Shown here in pieces: positions 8,527 through 19,082 of a stretch of DNA of 64,000 nt. Below the pieces are notes generated by a model. It was not told the origin of the DNA, did not search any database, and saw nothing but the letters and a program-made list of their open reading frames with translations. A program made the position numbers and the translations under genes. Positions within the stretch are counted from its first letter, which is position 1, and each line of letters starts with the position of its first letter. This DNA is from Bacillus sp. N13C7. GTDB lineage: Bacteria; Bacillota; Bacilli; Bacillales; Bacillaceae. The stretch spans positions 62,001 through 126,000 of the forward strand of contig NZ_JALAMO010000018.1 of assembly GCF_026790065.1 (NCBI RefSeq), in the 5' to 3' direction.

Positions 8527-9046
8527 CCATTAGCTCCTCCCTCAAAAGCTCCATATGTTTCCGAAGTACTTTGAGCCCTCTATGTTGGGTCGTTTTTACT
8601 TTGCTTTCCGAGAAGCGCAGAGCCTTGGCTGTTTCCTGTATTGAATATCCCTGAATAAACCGCAAGATAATCACAGCTCTTTGATCAATCGTACATTGAT
8701 CAAGCGCAGCATAAATTTCCCTGACATTCTCATGTTGAACCGCGAGTTCATCCGGAAGCAATTGCTGATCTCTGACATCCTGTGTATCCCAATCAAATGT
8801 GCCGAGAATACGCTGTCTGATCGTCTGCTGTTTACGGAACCAGTCGATCGCAACATGGCGTGCGATCGACAAAAGCCATGTTTTTTCGCTGCTTCTTCCT
8901 TCAAACGTATGGTAAGAATTTAATACCCGGATATAAACCTCCTGAAGAAGATCCTCTGCCTGGCTTTTATCCTTTACCATATAAAATAAAAATTGGTACA
9001 AATCTTGATGATACGTATCATATAATAATTGAAAGGTTTCTTCCAT
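8462..9046 (-). CDS. sigX: ECF RNA polymerase sigma factor SigX
   Basis: A 194-residue group IV (ECF) sigma factor with only regions 2 and 4. Region 2 (about 20-90) includes DLYQFLFYMVKDKSQAEDLLQEVYIRV; region 4 (about 115-170) has the helix-turn-helix IQGYSIQETAKALRFSESKVKTTQHR. SigX directs genes for cell-envelope modification and lipid homeostasis (family knowledge). It is the first gene of an autoregulated operon with its membrane-bound antagonist rsiX; its own promoter carries the ECF motif listed separately. Confidence 0.97.
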   Translation of the reverse strand: MEETFQLLYDTYHQDLYQFLFYMVKDKSQAEDLLQEVYIRVLNSYHTFEGRSSEKTWLLSIARHVAIDWFRKQQTIRQRILGTFDWDTQDVRDQQLLPDELAVQHENVREIYAALDQCTIDQRAVIILRFIQGYSIQETAKALRFSESKVKTTQHRGLKVLRKHMELLREELMDDEVRLERRTDKGVVKSTSGS

Positions 9047-9071
9047 TTGAAACCCCTCCGTTCACTTTTTT

Positions 9072-9098
9072 GTCGTATGAATAGCTTGAAAAGTTACA
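9072..9098 (-). promoter_or_regulatory. Autoregulatory ECF (SigX) promoter
   Basis: On the minus strand TGTAAC (9093-9098) and CGAC (9072-9075) are separated by 17 bases, the pattern recognised by SigX itself, 25 bases upstream of the sigX start. Confidence 0.85.
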
Positions 9099-9180
9099 TT
9101 ACAACTATATTACGAGAAACTGGAATTTGGAAGGGAATTTATATTAACATATCCTTAAATTTTATTAATATGAGAGTTTA

Positions 9181-9211
9181 AAAAAACACCCGCTCGATTA
9201 GCGGGTGTTTC
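9181..9211 (-). terminator. Terminator of the res operon
   Basis: AAACACCCGCT and AGCGGGTGTTT form an 11-bp stem with a 5-base loop; on the minus strand it is followed by a T-run, 38 bases after the resE stop. Confidence 0.9.
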
Positions 9212-9249
9212 TTATGGAACAAGATTCTTCGGCAAATTCAGACTCGATT

Positions 9250-11019
9250 TTATGATTTTGTCGGAATATAAAATGTAAAAGTCGTTCCTTTATCTATTCG
9301 GCTGTGCACCGTAATCGACCCATTATGGGCTTCCACGATATTTTTAACAATAGCCAGCCCAAGCCCGGTCCCTGCTCTGCCTCTTGTCCGCGCTTTGTCT
9401 GCCTTATAGAACCGCTCAAAGATAAACGGCAGATCTTCTTCCGGTATACCGGATCCAGAATCTTTGATATCAATTTTCAATCCATCCTTCACAGAATGGA
9501 CTGCAATGGAAACACTGCCGCCGGATGCAGTATGCCGCAGCGCATTATCAATCAAATTGGTAAATACCTGCTCCATTTTGTCTTCATCAAACATAAATTC
9601 CTCTTCTGTAAGAGAAATGTCTTGATGCAATGCAATATTTTTTTCTTTCGCAACACCGGAAAATTTCCGGATGATCTTCTCTAAAAATTCATTAACATTG
9701 ATTTTTTCATAATGCAAGCCTGTATGGCCCGATTCCATTCGGGCTAAATCAAGCAGATCATTGACTAGCCGGCCCATTCGGAGCGATTCGTCATAAATGA
9801 TTTGGGCAATTTCTTTCCGGTCTTCTTCGGAGCTTGCAATGTCATCGACAATCGCTTCACTATATCCCTGAAGCATGGAGATCGGTGTTCTTAACTCATG
9901 GCTGACATTTGCGATAAAGTCCTCACGCAGCTTATCAAGGCGGCGTTCTTCAGTCATATCGCGAAGCACAGCAACAGCTCCTCTGACATGCGATTCCGCA
10001 TAAAGCGGTGACATCAAAAGCACCCATGATCTGCCTTGCAGCGTCATCTCAATCATTTGTTCTTTTTCAGTGCTGACAGCATTTTGGAACAGCTCTTTTG
10101 CTTCAGGCGGAAGGTTATCGCCTTCTTTGATATTCATGTTCTGCTCATAATACCAAGCCTGAAGGAACCGTTCAGCCGGCGGGTTTGTCACAAGAATCGT
10201 ACCGTCAATATTAATGGTAATAACCCCGTCAGCCATACTGCTCAAAATGTTAGAAAGCTGTTCTTTTTCTTGATTGAGTGCATTAATATGAAAGTTAAGC
10301 TGCCGGCCCATTTGATTAAAAGCAGTTGCCAGTTCACCGATTTCATCCTGGGTTAAAATCGGGATTTTTGTATCGAACTTGCCCTTTGCCAAGTCCTGGG
10401 CACCTTCTCTCATTTTTCGAAGCGGATACGTGACCCTGCTTGATAAAAAGAAAGCGAAAAATGTGGTCAATACAATCGCAATCCCCGCGGCAAGAAAAAT
10501 ATAGCGGGTCGTATGTTTTGTCGTATCTTTAACGGCAAGCAAAGACTGGGATAAAAAGACCATGCCTTTCTTTCCGTCTTTTTCATACGGGACACCTACA
10601 ATCAGTCGTTCATTATCCGAATCTGTATCGCTCAGACCCGTTCGTTTGCTTACTTTTTTATGGTCTTGGAGAGCTTTATTTAAGTCTTTATCTTGCTGTA
10701 TTTGCTCAACCGTAATGGACGACAGGCGATTTTTATCATTCGGAGAATACCAGTGTTTTTTCTCATCCTGAATGATGGCAATGCTTGTTAAGTTATCAGC
10801 AAGCTCCCAAGTGATTGACCTTGCCAGTGCCTGGTCCTCGTGATTTTCCAAGATGACAGCAACTTTATTCGCAAGCTGTGTTAAATCATTCTCTGCTTCT
10901 TCGACATGGTAATTTTCAATAAACTCCAGTAAAAGAACCGTCAAAATGAATAATACGATTAAAACAAGTGAAAGGATCGTAAACCACAGCTTGCCTACTA
11001 CGCTTTTCCAAAATTTCAT
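9250..11019 (-). CDS. resE: Sensor histidine kinase ResE
   Basis: A 589-residue membrane sensor kinase that responds to oxygen limitation and nitric oxide and phosphorylates ResD. It has membrane spans at about 11-32 and 172-193 enclosing an extracytoplasmic domain, a HAMP linker (about 194-246), a PAS domain (about 252-360), the phosphoacceptor His374 in NVSHELRTP, and a C-terminal ATPase domain with the N box [19 protein letters not shown] and GTGLGL motifs. The start overlaps the resD stop by 4 bases (ATGA), so translation is coupled. Last gene of the res operon. Confidence 0.97.
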   Translation of the reverse strand: MKFWKSVVGKLWFTILSLVLIVLFILTVLLLEFIENYHVEEAENDLTQLANKVAVILENHEDQALARSITWELADNLTSIAIIQDEKKHWYSPNDKNRLSSITVEQIQQDKDLNKALQDHKKVSKRTGLSDTDSDNERLIVGVPYEKDGKKGMVFLSQSLLAVKDTTKHTTRYIFLAAGIAIVLTTFFAFFLSSRVTYPLRKMREGAQDLAKGKFDTKIPILTQDEIGELATAFNQMGRQLNFHINALNQEKEQLSNILSSMADGVITINIDGTILVTNPPAERFLQAWYYEQNMNIKEGDNLPPEAKELFQNAVSTEKEQMIEMTLQGRSWVLLMSPLYAESHVRGAVAVLRDMTEERRLDKLREDFIANVSHELRTPISMLQGYSEAIVDDIASSEEDRKEIAQIIYDESLRMGRLVNDLLDLARMESGHTGLHYEKINVNEFLEKIIRKFSGVAKEKNIALHQDISLTEEEFMFDEDKMEQVFTNLIDNALRHTASGGSVSIAVHSVKDGLKIDIKDSGSGIPEEDLPFIFERFYKADKARTRGRAGTGLGLAIVKNIVEAHNGSITVHSRIDKGTTFTFYIPTKS

Positions 11020-11738
11020 TCAGCGCCGACCTCAAATTTATAGCCTACACCCCATACGGTGACAATTTTTTTCGCAGCTTCCGGAGATACCTTGTTCAGC
11101 TTCTCTCTCAGACGTTTGACGTGAGTGTCTACTGTCCGCAAATCACCAAAAAATTCATATTGCCACACTTCCTTCAGAAGCTTTTCCCGATCATACACTT
11201 TGTCAGGCGTTTTCGCTAAGAAATAGAGAAGCTCATACTCTTTTGGCGTCAGGCTTACTTCTGTCCCGTCAGCCGTTACGCGGTGAGCATCATGGTCAAT
11301 GGACAGATGTGAAAACACGAGCACATTTTTCGTCGGTGTATTGGCATTGAAATAAGAGGTTTGGGATGCTCTTCTCAAAAGGGCCTTTACACGCAGCACG
11401 ACTTCTCTCGGGCTGAACGGCTTGACGATATAATCATCTGTTCCCGCTTCAAATCCCTGCACGCGGTTTGCTTCTTCTCCTTTTGCGGTCAGCATAATAA
11501 TTGGTGTCGCTTTTTTTTCCCGAACTTGCCGGCACACTTCAATTCCGTCTGTCCCCGGCATCATCAGGTCAAGTAAAATTAAGTCATAATTCGTTTCAAG
11601 CCCTTTGGCAATGGCTTCATCACCGTTTTCAGCTTCGTCTATGACATAGTTTTCACGTTCAAGATACATTCTTAAAAGGCGGCGAATTCTGGCTTCGTCA
11701 TCAACTACTAATATTTTGGTTTCGTTCGTTTGGTCCAT
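11016..11738 (-). CDS. resD: Response regulator ResD (OmpR type)
   Basis: A 240-residue DNA-binding response regulator, the partner of ResE, that activates genes for anaerobic and NO-related respiration, cytochrome synthesis and the res operon itself. The receiver domain (1-120) has the acidic pair DD at 13-14, phosphoacceptor Asp57 in [10 protein letters not shown] and Lys107 in [10 protein letters not shown]. The winged-helix domain (about 138-236) contains [13 protein letters not shown]. It has an 81-base gap from resC, which can host a separate promoter as described for B. subtilis. Confidence 0.97.
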   Translation of the reverse strand: MDQTNETKILVVDDEARIRRLLRMYLERENYVIDEAENGDEAIAKGLETNYDLILLDLMMPGTDGIEVCRQVREKKATPIIMLTAKGEEANRVQGFEAGTDDYIVKPFSPREVVLRVKALLRRASQTSYFNANTPTKNVLVFSHLSIDHDAHRVTADGTEVSLTPKEYELLYFLAKTPDKVYDREKLLKEVWQYEFFGDLRTVDTHVKRLREKLNKVSPEAAKKIVTVWGVGYKFEVGAE

Positions 11739-11819
11739 CGTTTTCCCCCTGCTTTCCTTCTGTTACTCTCATTTTATCAAATCGTGAGAAAGTTTGAGAA
11801 CTGTGTCGCTTCCTAAGGG

Positions 11820-12995
11820 CTATGCATAAGAATGAAGTCCGGCAAGCACCAGATTTACGAATATTAAATTAAACATAATAATAGCAAAACCGATTACGGC
11901 CAGCCATGCTGACTTCTCACCGTGCCAGCCTCTTGACAGTCTTAAATGCAAGTAAGCGGCATAGAACAAAAACGTGATCAGCGCCCATACTTCCTTCGGG
12001 TCCCAGCCCCAAAATCTCGTCCACGCGAGCTGAGCCCAAATCATCGCAAAGATCAGCGCACCGAGCGTAAAGATCGGAAATCCGATTGATACGGCCCTGT
12101 ACCCAACCTCATCCACCAGATCAAGGTTTACGTTTTTTACCAGCGGGTGCAGCAGAGCGCTGATTCTTTTTCTGATGATCAGGCGAAGCGCGCCGTACAA
12201 AACAAGTCCCGCTCCAAATGACCAAATGACAGTATTCACCTTTCTGCCTGAGAAAAGAGCAGGAAGCTCAAGAAGCGGCTCCATTCTCCCCTCGGTCAAA
12301 AGCTCTCCTTGATGCGGGCCGACAAGCGCAGGCATTTCGTACACCATCACGCTTTTTTCTTTATTTTTATCCACCCAGTTAAACTCCGCTTCATAGCCTG
12401 CAATACGAAATGCTGATGTGATGGCAATAAAGGCGACGGTTGTGACCAGAATAAACATAATCGCTTCAAGCCAAAAGGTTTTTTTGCTTGATTTTGTCTG
12501 GTCTACATGCTTCAACAGAAAGATGACGCCTGCGACAAAGCTGATGGCAAGTATAGCCTGCCCAAGCGCGGCCGTTGTTACGTGAATATACAGCCAATTG
12601 CTCTGCAGTGACGGAATTAAGGGTGAGATATCCGTTGGAAACATGCTGGCGTAAGCAATCAGCAATAACGCGATTGACAGCGTAAACAGGCCTAATGAAG
12701 GCAATTTATAGATAAAATATAGAATAATAAACGCCAAAACTAGCATCATGCCAAAGGCAGTGGTGAATTCAAACATATTGCTGACCGGCGCATGGCCGCT
12801 GGCAGCCCACCTTGTGATGAAATATCCCAGGTGACAGAGAAAACCGATAATAGAAAGAGTGATTCCTATGTTGGCCCATTGGTTTGGCTTGCCCTTTTCA
12901 CCTTTGTTTCCGCGTATGGCCCCGCCGAAAATCGGGACAGCGATTAAATACACAAGAAAGGCCGCATAAAGAAAATTTCCGCTCAGCTCTGCCAT
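11820..12995 (-). CDS. resC: Cytochrome c maturation protein ResC (CcsA/CcmC type)
   Basis: A 391-residue polytopic membrane protein of cytochrome c biogenesis system II. With ResB it exports haem and attaches it to apocytochrome c on the outer face of the membrane. It has about eight hydrophobic spans, the tryptophan-rich haem-handling motif [11 protein letters not shown] near residues 323-333, and conserved membrane histidines (for example HVTTAALGQ and [15 protein letters not shown]). It follows resB by 18 bases in the operon. Member of the CcsA/CycK/ResC family. Confidence 0.96.
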   Translation of the reverse strand: MAELSGNFLYAAFLVYLIAVPIFGGAIRGNKGEKGKPNQWANIGITLSIIGFLCHLGYFITRWAASGHAPVSNMFEFTTAFGMMLVLAFIILYFIYKLPSLGLFTLSIALLLIAYASMFPTDISPLIPSLQSNWLYIHVTTAALGQAILAISFVAGVIFLLKHVDQTKSSKKTFWLEAIMFILVTTVAFIAITSAFRIAGYEAEFNWVDKNKEKSVMVYEMPALVGPHQGELLTEGRMEPLLELPALFSGRKVNTVIWSFGAGLVLYGALRLIIRKRISALLHPLVKNVNLDLVDEVGYRAVSIGFPIFTLGALIFAMIWAQLAWTRFWGWDPKEVWALITFLFYAAYLHLRLSRGWHGEKSAWLAVIGFAIIMFNLIFVNLVLAGLHSYA

Positions 12996-13013
12996 GACAT
13001 CACTCCCTTTCGC

Positions 13014-14642
13014 CTATTTCTGTGTTTTGATTAATTCTTTTTGGTCCGCCGGTTCAGTCAGTCCGGAATCAGCTAGCACAAAAGCTAAATCCTTCTTAAG
13101 GCCATACCAGTTTTTATTGGTATGCCCAGCCACCATGACTGCCCCGTCCTGTGGATGAAGCCAGATTCTTCGGTGCTGCCAGTACATGCCTTGAATGACA
13201 CCGATCATAAAAATGGCTCCGCCGACGGCAAGCACCCAAAGTGTCAGATCCTTTCTGACAGTAAGTCCGGTAATGTTTTTCGTTTCGACATGGTCAAATT
13301 TCAGTTTATATTTATTGCTGTCTGATCCTTCGATTGTTTCTTGGATGGCGACAAAGCTTTTTTCACCCTTCGGTTTGTCCGGCGTTATGATATTAAAAAC
13401 AAAAGCCGGATTGTTAGGGATCTTTGTTTTTGTGCTCGGCTCTCCGTCCTGATTAAAATAGAAGTCTGGAAGGTAGCTGGCGATTTCCACTTTGTAACCG
13501 TTGCCAAGATCATAAACCGAATCTGGATCCAAGAGGTTGATCTTTAAGCTCCCAAAGGATTTTTGTGTTTTTTTGTCTATTAGCTGAAACACCATTTGAT
13601 CAAGCTGATTCTCTTTATAATCCACCTGGTAAACGGAAAAAGAATCGAAACGCAGCGGCTGATTGACACGGATGTCCTCTTCTGTTACTTTTTTCAGCTT
13701 CGGTTTCTCGCCATAAACAATTTTTCCTTCTCTCTTGTAGAGGACGGCATCGGTTTGAAAGTTTTTTGCCACTCTTCCGTCCCCGACTCTGTCAATGGCA
13801 TCTGCGAATACCTTTTTTTCCGTTTTGCTGTTATAGGTCTCTACACTGAATTGATTGTTTTTCAAATAATATTTTCCGTCTGTTCCCGGAATTGCTGCGG
13901 TTTCGCCTTCTCTGACCCAAAGCGTTTCATCGACGTACATCCCAGGCACAAATCTCAGCATCGCACCGAACAGAAAGATAATTAATCCAATGTGGTTGAC
14001 ATACGGGCCCCAGCGGGAAAAACGCCCTTTTTCGGCAAGAATGCTGCCCTCTTTTTCTCTGATTCTATAATGCTTTTTCTTTAAGAGGCCAACAATCTTC
14101 TCTTTTGCTCCCTCGTCTAGCACGGTATTCGTTTCACTATACAAGCGCTGCCTTCTTAAAAAAGCAGGACTCCTTCTGACACCTTGGTTTTTTAACGCTC
14201 TGTACAACGGAATGACTCGATCGAGGCTGCAAATCACAAGTGAAATGCCGATCGAGGCAATGAGCAGCAAATACCACCAAGAGCCATATAAGTGATGGAA
14301 CCCGAGTAAATAATAGAGCTGGCCGAATGTGCCGTACTGCTCTTTATAATAGGTATCAGCCTGTGCGCCCGGAGGCAAATAGGCTTCCTGGGGGAAAATG
14401 GTGCCGAATGCTGATGCGGCGAGGGTTATGACAATCAGCCATATTCCCACCTTAACCGAAGAAAAGAAATTCCAAATTTTATCGATGATTGTTTTGTTAT
14501 AGGTTTGTGAACGCCTAGCGCTTCCGTCATATCTCATATCAGCAAGCGGAGGCTGAGTTTCCTGGAGAGCTCTTCCGCACGACTCACATAGAACGGTTCC
14601 GACCGGGTTTACATGTCCGCATTCACATTTGACTTGCTTCAT
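13014..14642 (-). CDS. resB: Cytochrome c maturation protein ResB (Ccs1 type)
   Basis: A 542-residue membrane protein, the Ccs1/CcsB subunit that works with ResC in haem delivery. An N-terminal zinc-ribbon-like patch ([18 protein letters not shown], residues 5-22) precedes three membrane spans (about 68-88, 125-145, 215-235), a large extracytoplasmic domain and a fourth span near 460-480. The ORF overlaps resA by 4 bases. The N-terminal four-cysteine ribbon is a Bacillus-type extension. Operon order resA-resB-resC-resD-resE is intact. Confidence 0.96.
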   Translation of the reverse strand: MKQVKCECGHVNPVGTVLCESCGRALQETQPPLADMRYDGSARRSQTYNKTIIDKIWNFFSSVKVGIWLIVITLAASAFGTIFPQEAYLPPGAQADTYYKEQYGTFGQLYYLLGFHHLYGSWWYLLLIASIGISLVICSLDRVIPLYRALKNQGVRRSPAFLRRQRLYSETNTVLDEGAKEKIVGLLKKKHYRIREKEGSILAEKGRFSRWGPYVNHIGLIIFLFGAMLRFVPGMYVDETLWVREGETAAIPGTDGKYYLKNNQFSVETYNSKTEKKVFADAIDRVGDGRVAKNFQTDAVLYKREGKIVYGEKPKLKKVTEEDIRVNQPLRFDSFSVYQVDYKENQLDQMVFQLIDKKTQKSFGSLKINLLDPDSVYDLGNGYKVEIASYLPDFYFNQDGEPSTKTKIPNNPAFVFNIITPDKPKGEKSFVAIQETIEGSDSNKYKLKFDHVETKNITGLTVRKDLTLWVLAVGGAIFMIGVIQGMYWQHRRIWLHPQDGAVMVAGHTNKNWYGLKKDLAFVLADSGLTEPADQKELIKTQK

Positions 14643-15178
14643 TCCGAAGTCTCTCCGGGTTTTATCAGATTCATATAATCATGGATCATGCTTTCTGTCA
14701 TAGTGCCGGTCACCACCTTGACAACTTTTCCTTCCGGATTAATCAAAAAGGTTGTCGGAAGCGGAGATACGTCATAGGCATCAAGCACTTGACGATCTGT
14801 ATCCAGAACAACCGGGAAATTGACTCCGTAAGATTTCATAAAATTATGTACTGCTATCTTTGACTCCCCAACATTGACCGCGACAACTTCAACGCCTTGG
14901 TCTTTAAAATGCTTATATTGGTTTGCCATATAAGGAAATTCTTTCTTGCACGGTTCACACCATGTACCCCAGAAATTCAAAAAAACACCTTTTCCTTTTA
15001 AGTCACTCAGCTTGATACGTTCCCCATTCGTATCTTCAAGGACAAAATTCGGTGCCTCGGACCCTTCGGATATACTTTCTTTGCCGGCAAATACAGCGTT
15101 GTAAATGGTATAGCCAAGTGCGCAGATTAAAACGAGAAGGATGCCGGTCCGAATGAATAAACGCCTTTTTTTCTTCAT
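14639..15178 (-). CDS. resA: Thiol-disulfide oxidoreductase ResA
   Basis: A 179-residue membrane-anchored thioredoxin-fold protein facing the cell exterior. It reduces the CXXCH disulfide of apocytochrome c before haem attachment. An N-terminal signal-anchor (about 8-28) is followed by the thioredoxin fold with the active site WCEPC, Cys74 and Cys77, the key Glu76 region, and cis-Pro motif PLPTTF. I chose the ATG at 15178, which gives the known length and follows an AGGGGG site; an in-frame Met 13 codons earlier lacks that support. First gene of the res operon. Confidence 0.97.
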   Translation of the reverse strand: MKKKRRLFIRTGILLVLICALGYTIYNAVFAGKESISEGSEAPNFVLEDTNGERIKLSDLKGKGVFLNFWGTWCEPCKKEFPYMANQYKHFKDQGVEVVAVNVGESKIAVHNFMKSYGVNFPVVLDTDRQVLDAYDVSPLPTTFLINPEGKVVKVVTGTMTESMIHDYMNLIKPGETSE

Positions 15179-15219
15179 TGTCCACTGCCCCCTTCCCCCT
15201 ATTGCAGATCCATTCAATT

Positions 15220-15272
15220 ATATCATTGTACGTTCATTTCACATTTCTTACTTTTTGAAGGTTATGTGAAAT
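15220..15272 (-). promoter_or_regulatory. resA promoter region with perfect 9-bp inverted repeat
   Basis: On the minus strand TATAAT lies about 40 bases upstream of the resA start, but the matching -35 (ATGTGA) is poor, which fits an activator-dependent promoter. ATTTCACAT (15236-15244) and ATGTGAAAT (15264-15272) are perfect inverted arms 19 bases apart immediately upstream, ending exactly at the rluB stop codon. A ResD or other regulator site is possible (inference). Confidence 0.5.
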
Positions 15273-16007
15273 TTAGAAAGCGTTTTTACCGTGATCCGCC
15301 AGCGCTCTGAGTCTTTTTACTTCATGCGGCGTAAGCTCTCTGGCATCTCCCGTATGCAGGCCTCTCAGATTTAAGAACGCGTATTCTTCACGCTTCAGCT
15401 TGATTACCTCATGCCCGATCGCTTCGAACATGCGGCGCACCTGTCTGTTGCGTCCTTCATGGATGGTCAGCTGAATAATGCTTGTTTGCTTTTTCTTATC
15501 CAACGACAGCAGTTTCGCTTTAGCTGGCGCTGTTTTGCCTTCTTCCAGCATAATTCCGCGTTCCAGCTTTCGGAGCAGCTCTTTAGACGGGATGCCTTTT
15601 ACCTTCGCCACGTATGTTTTGTTGATTTCATACTTCGGGTGCATCAGCTTATTGGCAAACTCACCGTCATTGGTTAAAAGCAAAAGACCGCTCGTATCAT
15701 AATCCAGACGCCCAATCGGGTAAATGCGCTGCGGGACTTCTTTAAAAAAGTCCGTCACGACTTTTCGCCCTTTGTCATCTTGGGCTGCAGAAATAACGCC
15801 TCTTGGTTTATATAAGAGAAAGTAAACCGGCTCTTCGCGTTCAACCTTTAACCCGTTTACCTCAATCTGATCAGAACCGGTGACCTTAACACCAAGCTCT
15901 GTTACTACTTTGCCGTTCACCTTTACTTTTCCTTCTTTTATCAGCTCTTCTGCCTTTCTGCGAGATGCAACTCCGGCATGAGCAATTACTTTTTGCAGTC
16001 TTTCCAT
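15273..16007 (-). CDS. rluB: 23S rRNA pseudouridine synthase RluB
   Basis: A 244-residue RsuA/RluB-family enzyme that converts a specific uridine in 23S rRNA helix 89 to pseudouridine. An N-terminal S4 RNA-binding domain (1-60, with AHAGVASRRKAEELI) is followed by the catalytic domain with GRLDYDTSGLLLLTNDG, whose Asp102 is the nucleophile. ATG at 16007 has a GAGGTG site seven bases upstream; an upstream in-frame Met 16 codons earlier does not. It ends 94 bases before resA and may read into the res operon. Confidence 0.95.
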   Translation of the reverse strand: MERLQKVIAHAGVASRRKAEELIKEGKVKVNGKVVTELGVKVTGSDQIEVNGLKVEREEPVYFLLYKPRGVISAAQDDKGRKVVTDFFKEVPQRIYPIGRLDYDTSGLLLLTNDGEFANKLMHPKYEINKTYVAKVKGIPSKELLRKLERGIMLEEGKTAPAKAKLLSLDKKKQTSIIQLTIHEGRNRQVRRMFEAIGHEVIKLKREEYAFLNLRGLHTGDARELTPHEVKRLRALADHGKNAF

Positions 16008-16084
16008 GTCTTTCACCTCAAGTATAATCTTACTTTTTTCACTCTTAACAAACAAGCTTTTTCAAATTCCCTATCTCAAATCTA

Positions 16085-16108
16085 AAAAAACGCCATTTTC
16101 AGGCGCTT
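16085..16108 (-). terminator. Weak terminator at the end of dacB-spmA-spmB
   Basis: GCGCC-TGAAAAT-GGCGT followed by seven T residues on the minus strand; the spmB stop codon is inside the stem. The stem is only about five base pairs. Confidence 0.6.
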
Positions 16109-16635
16109 CCAAATAATAACGTAACAATGATGATCGATGCAACTACGCCGATTAAATCAGCAAGAAGTCCCACCTTTAATGCATCACCCATTTTTTTAAT
16201 GCCGACAGCTCCGAAATACACAGTCAGCACGTAAAGCGTGGTATCTGTTGATCCCTGCATGACGGAAGCCAGCCTGCCGATAAAGGAATCCGGCCCATAT
16301 ACTGCAATTAAATCTGTCGTCATGCCGAGTGCGGCCGTACCGGAGATCGGGCGGATCAGCGCAAGCGGCACTACCTCAGCCGGGATGCCGATAGCAGAGA
16401 AAACCGGTTTTAAAAGGTCCATTATAAAATCAAGCGCGCCAGATGATCTGAAAACAGTAATGGCGACAAGCATTCCGACTAAATAGGGGATGATCGAAAA
16501 AGCGATTTCTATCCCTTCTTTTCCGCCTTCGACAAACGATTCATATGTGGGAACCTTTTTGATTGTTCCATAAAGAAGAATGCCGGCAATAATGATCGGA
16601 ATCATGGCTAAAGACAGCCAATTGATGATTTCCAT
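16099..16635 (-). CDS. spmB: Spore maturation protein SpmB
   Basis: A 178-residue membrane protein with about five hydrophobic segments and a nucleoside-recognition (Gate) domain, the second half of a pair with SpmA. Both are needed for normal dehydration of the spore core; the transported species is not known. The motif FSIIPYLVGMLVAI and RPISGTAALGM are typical of this family. It starts 4 bases after spmA stops, so the two are translated together in the forming spore's mother cell. Confidence 0.95.
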   Translation of the reverse strand: MEIINWLSLAMIPIIIAGILLYGTIKKVPTYESFVEGGKEGIEIAFSIIPYLVGMLVAITVFRSSGALDFIMDLLKPVFSAIGIPAEVVPLALIRPISGTAALGMTTDLIAVYGPDSFIGRLASVMQGSTDTTLYVLTVYFGAVGIKKMGDALKVGLLADLIGVVASIIIVTLLFGSA

Positions 16636-16639
16636 CCGC

Positions 16640-17230
16640 TCACCTTCCCTTCTTTTTGCGGCGGTAATAAAAATACCGGTCTATGATAATGGCGCCGATT
16701 CCAGAAATGAGAGTCGCCAAAATACTTGGTCCTACGATATCTGTCGGCGTTTTGGAGGAATAGGCCATTCGAACAGCAATCACTGTTGTCGGAATGAGCG
16801 TGATGCAGGAAGTATTGACAGCTAAAAAAGTAATCATCGACCGGCTTGCTTCCGATCGGTTTCCATTCAGCTTTTTCATTTGTTCCATTGCTTTAATGCC
16901 AAGCGGAGTTGCTGCATTTCCGAGGCCGAAGAAATTCGCCATAAGATTAGATAAAATATAGCCCATCGCCGGATGATCCGGCGGTATATCAGGAAACAGT
17001 TTAGATATAAAAGGCCTGCACATCCGGCTGAAAATATCCAAAAGCCCTGACTGCTCGGCTATTTTCATTAAACCAAGCCAGAAAACAAGCACGCTCATCA
17101 ACCCAAATGAGATTGTAACGGCTTCCTTCGCCCCCTTAAACACGGCTTCATTTACATCTTGCAGTGTTCCGTTGCACATCGCAAAAACAAGTCCGATCAC
17201 AGTTAAGCAGACCCAAATTATATTGACCAT
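16640..17230 (-). CDS. spmA: Spore maturation protein SpmA
   Basis: A 196-residue membrane protein with several spans and the Gate-domain motif [22 protein letters not shown] (residues about 87-108, abbreviated here by its ends). Partner of SpmB in spore-core dehydration. A GTG/ATG start overlaps the dacB 3' end by 13 bases, coupling it to dacB. The two Spm proteins together resemble the two halves of longer nucleoside-transporter-like proteins in other bacteria. Confidence 0.95.
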   Translation of the reverse strand: MVNIIWVCLTVIGLVFAMCNGTLQDVNEAVFKGAKEAVTISFGLMSVLVFWLGLMKIAEQSGLLDIFSRMCRPFISKLFPDIPPDHPAMGYILSNLMANFFGLGNAATPLGIKAMEQMKKLNGNRSEASRSMITFLAVNTSCITLIPTTVIAVRMAYSSKTPTDIVGPSILATLISGIGAIIIDRYFYYRRKKKGR

Positions 17231-18366
17231 TTTGCCCCGCCAGCCGCATGAAAAAAGATGGATTGAAACGTTTCAAAAAAATGTTTTTTCGGTTTTTGAT
17301 GTCGTTCGTTTTCATAATAGATCGGCACTTTTGCGATGGTTTCCTCGTTAAACATGATCGTCATGTGCCCAACGATGTCAGGAATTTTCGAGGCATCTTT
17401 TTCCCATGCTTTTTTCGGCTTAAGCAGCGTGGTTTTAATTTTGACATCTTCTTTTTCCTTTTCGGTTAGCAAATAGGTGATGTCTCGTTTGATAAATGCC
17501 TTCGATTCATAAAAAGTCCCTTTCAGCTTTGGAATGTCCCCTTTTTTCGCGACCAAATAGGTTTGATAATGATCAAATACATAGTTAAACATTTTCATAT
17601 GATCATCCCAATCGTCAGGGTCATTTATGGTGACGGCTATCAGGTCAATGCCGTCCTTGGAGGCTGTTGAGACCAGTGTCCGTTTCGCAAGTTTTGTATA
17701 GCCTGTTTTTCCTCCTGTGCTGTATGGATAAAGCATGGTCAGCAGTTTATTTTTGTTTTTCCAGACGCTTTCCATCGTTTCTGCTTTGTACATTTTTGTG
17801 CCGGAAATTTTTTGATAGTCTTTTAGCTTCATAGCATATTTGGTTAAGATGGCCATGTCATAGGCTGTTGAATAATGATTTTCATGGTCGTCCAATCCGT
17901 GCGGGTTTTGAAAACGGGTATTCTCCATGCCAAGCTGCTCGGCTTTTTGATTCATCATATAAACAAATCCATCAAGGCTGCCCCCGACATGCTCGGCAAT
18001 TGCAACAGCAGCGTCGTTTCCTGATCTCAGCATCAGGCCATACACAAGATCTTTTAATTTTACTTTTTGCCCTTCTGTTAAATAAATGGCGGAGCCTTCT
18101 GTTCTGACAGCATTTGCCGAAACCGTCACCGTTTGATCCATTTTGCCGGATTCGATGGCGAGGACGGCGGTCATAATTTTTGTGATGCTTGCAATCCGCC
18201 TTTTTTCATGCTCATCCTTGGCAAATAACACTCTGCCTGACGCTCCGTCGATCACGATTGCGCTTTTTGCACTAACATCTATAGCCGCATGTGCTGTGTT
18301 CACATTTACATTTGCAAATAGAAATGAAATCATGACCATGAAGACTGTTTTTTTGAAAATGCGCAT
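17218..18366 (-). CDS. dacB: Sporulation D-alanyl-D-alanine carboxypeptidase DacB (PBP5*)
   Basis: A 382-residue low-molecular-weight penicillin-binding protein that removes terminal D-Ala from cortex peptidoglycan and so limits cross-linking. A signal peptide (about 1-28) precedes the S11 peptidase domain with SITK (Ser60, Lys63), SGN (115-117) and KTG (220-222); a C-terminal domain ends with an amphipathic anchor segment (about 350-380). It is the first gene of the dacB-spmA-spmB operon, expressed in the mother cell from a sigma-E promoter. Confidence 0.97.
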   Translation of the reverse strand: MRIFKKTVFMVMISFLFANVNVNTAHAAIDVSAKSAIVIDGASGRVLFAKDEHEKRRIASITKIMTAVLAIESGKMDQTVTVSANAVRTEGSAIYLTEGQKVKLKDLVYGLMLRSGNDAAVAIAEHVGGSLDGFVYMMNQKAEQLGMENTRFQNPHGLDDHENHYSTAYDMAILTKYAMKLKDYQKISGTKMYKAETMESVWKNKNKLLTMLYPYSTGGKTGYTKLAKRTLVSTASKDGIDLIAVTINDPDDWDDHMKMFNYVFDHYQTYLVAKKGDIPKLKGTFYESKAFIKRDITYLLTEKEKEDVKIKTTLLKPKKAWEKDASKIPDIVGHMTIMFNEETIAKVPIYYENERHQKPKKHFFETFQSIFFHAAGGAKWSI

Positions 18367-18397
18367 GTTTGCTCACGTCCTTGTGGTGGTTTGTACA

Positions 18398-18425
18398 AGT
18401 TTATGCGCATGTCCATCAGTTATGA
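18398..18425 (-). promoter_or_regulatory. Sigma-E-type promoter of dacB
   Basis: On the minus strand TCATAAC (18419-18425) and CATAAACT (18398-18405), 13 bases apart, match the mother-cell sigma-E consensus. It lies 31 bases upstream of the dacB start. Confidence 0.6.
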
Positions 18426-18453
18426 ATAACAATTATCTATCGGCGGACAAACA

Positions 18454-18484
18454 TAAAAAAACTCTCCCTGAAAAAGGGAGAGTT
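18454..18484 (-). terminator. Terminator of ypuI
   Basis: ACTCTCCCT and AGGGAGAGT arms with a short A-rich loop and a 7-base T-run on the minus strand; it overlaps the ypuI stop. Confidence 0.9.
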
Positions 18485-19028
18485 AAGGTTGTCTGATTGG
18501 CGCCATGCTTGATCCAGACGCTTCGTAATGAGCCAGCTCTTCTCTCATTTTTAGAAAGGCTGCGCTCAGCGGCAATAATAACTGCTCAAGCGATGCAGGA
18601 ACAGCATGGTAAAACTCAATTGCGCTGCCCCCGGTATAAGACGCCCGGCTATTTTCACACCACGTGTCTTTTTTCGGCATAAAGAACTCTTCAATGCATT
18701 GGTGATACACATTGTAAAGTGTTTTTTCCGCTCTGGCTTCCTGAAAAGGCTCCTGCATCAGGAGACGGCGGCACGCATCTGCGCCTCCTTCACAAAATAC
18801 TGTCATTCTTCTCAGAGTGCTCAGCACATCACAGCAGTATCCTTTCTCTATAGGCAATTCAGCCTGCAAGGACTCCAGTGTTGTTTGATTTAGGTAATCG
18901 TTAACGGTATTGACAACCATTGATAAGAATTCGCCTGTTTGTTGAGTCTGGACTCGAACAATCGAATGTCCCATTTCGTTTGGTATCTTCCCCTCATGTC
19001 TTTGTCTCTCACATTTTGCTTCTTTCAT
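18483..19028 (-). CDS. ypuI: YpuI, conserved protein of unknown function (DUF3907 type)
   Basis: A 181-residue soluble protein without signal peptide or membrane span. It has several cysteines (KGYCCDVL, CEGGADACRR, DTWCEN) and an alpha-helical look. I recognise it as YpuI of the DUF3907 family; no activity is known to me. The ATG at 19028 has an AGGGA site nine bases upstream and gives nearly the length I remember (179); the Met at residue 19 is an alternative. It lies between dacB and scpB with its own terminator. Confidence 0.8.
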   Translation of the reverse strand: MKEAKCERQRHEGKIPNEMGHSIVRVQTQQTGEFLSMVVNTVNDYLNQTTLESLQAELPIEKGYCCDVLSTLRRMTVFCEGGADACRRLLMQEPFQEARAEKTLYNVYHQCIEEFFMPKKDTWCENSRASYTGGSAIEFYHAVPASLEQLLLPLSAAFLKMREELAHYEASGSSMAPIRQP

Positions 19029-19082
19029 GATAGCTTCTTCCCTATATCTTATGATGATGAAAAAGCGCGATTCATTAAACTT

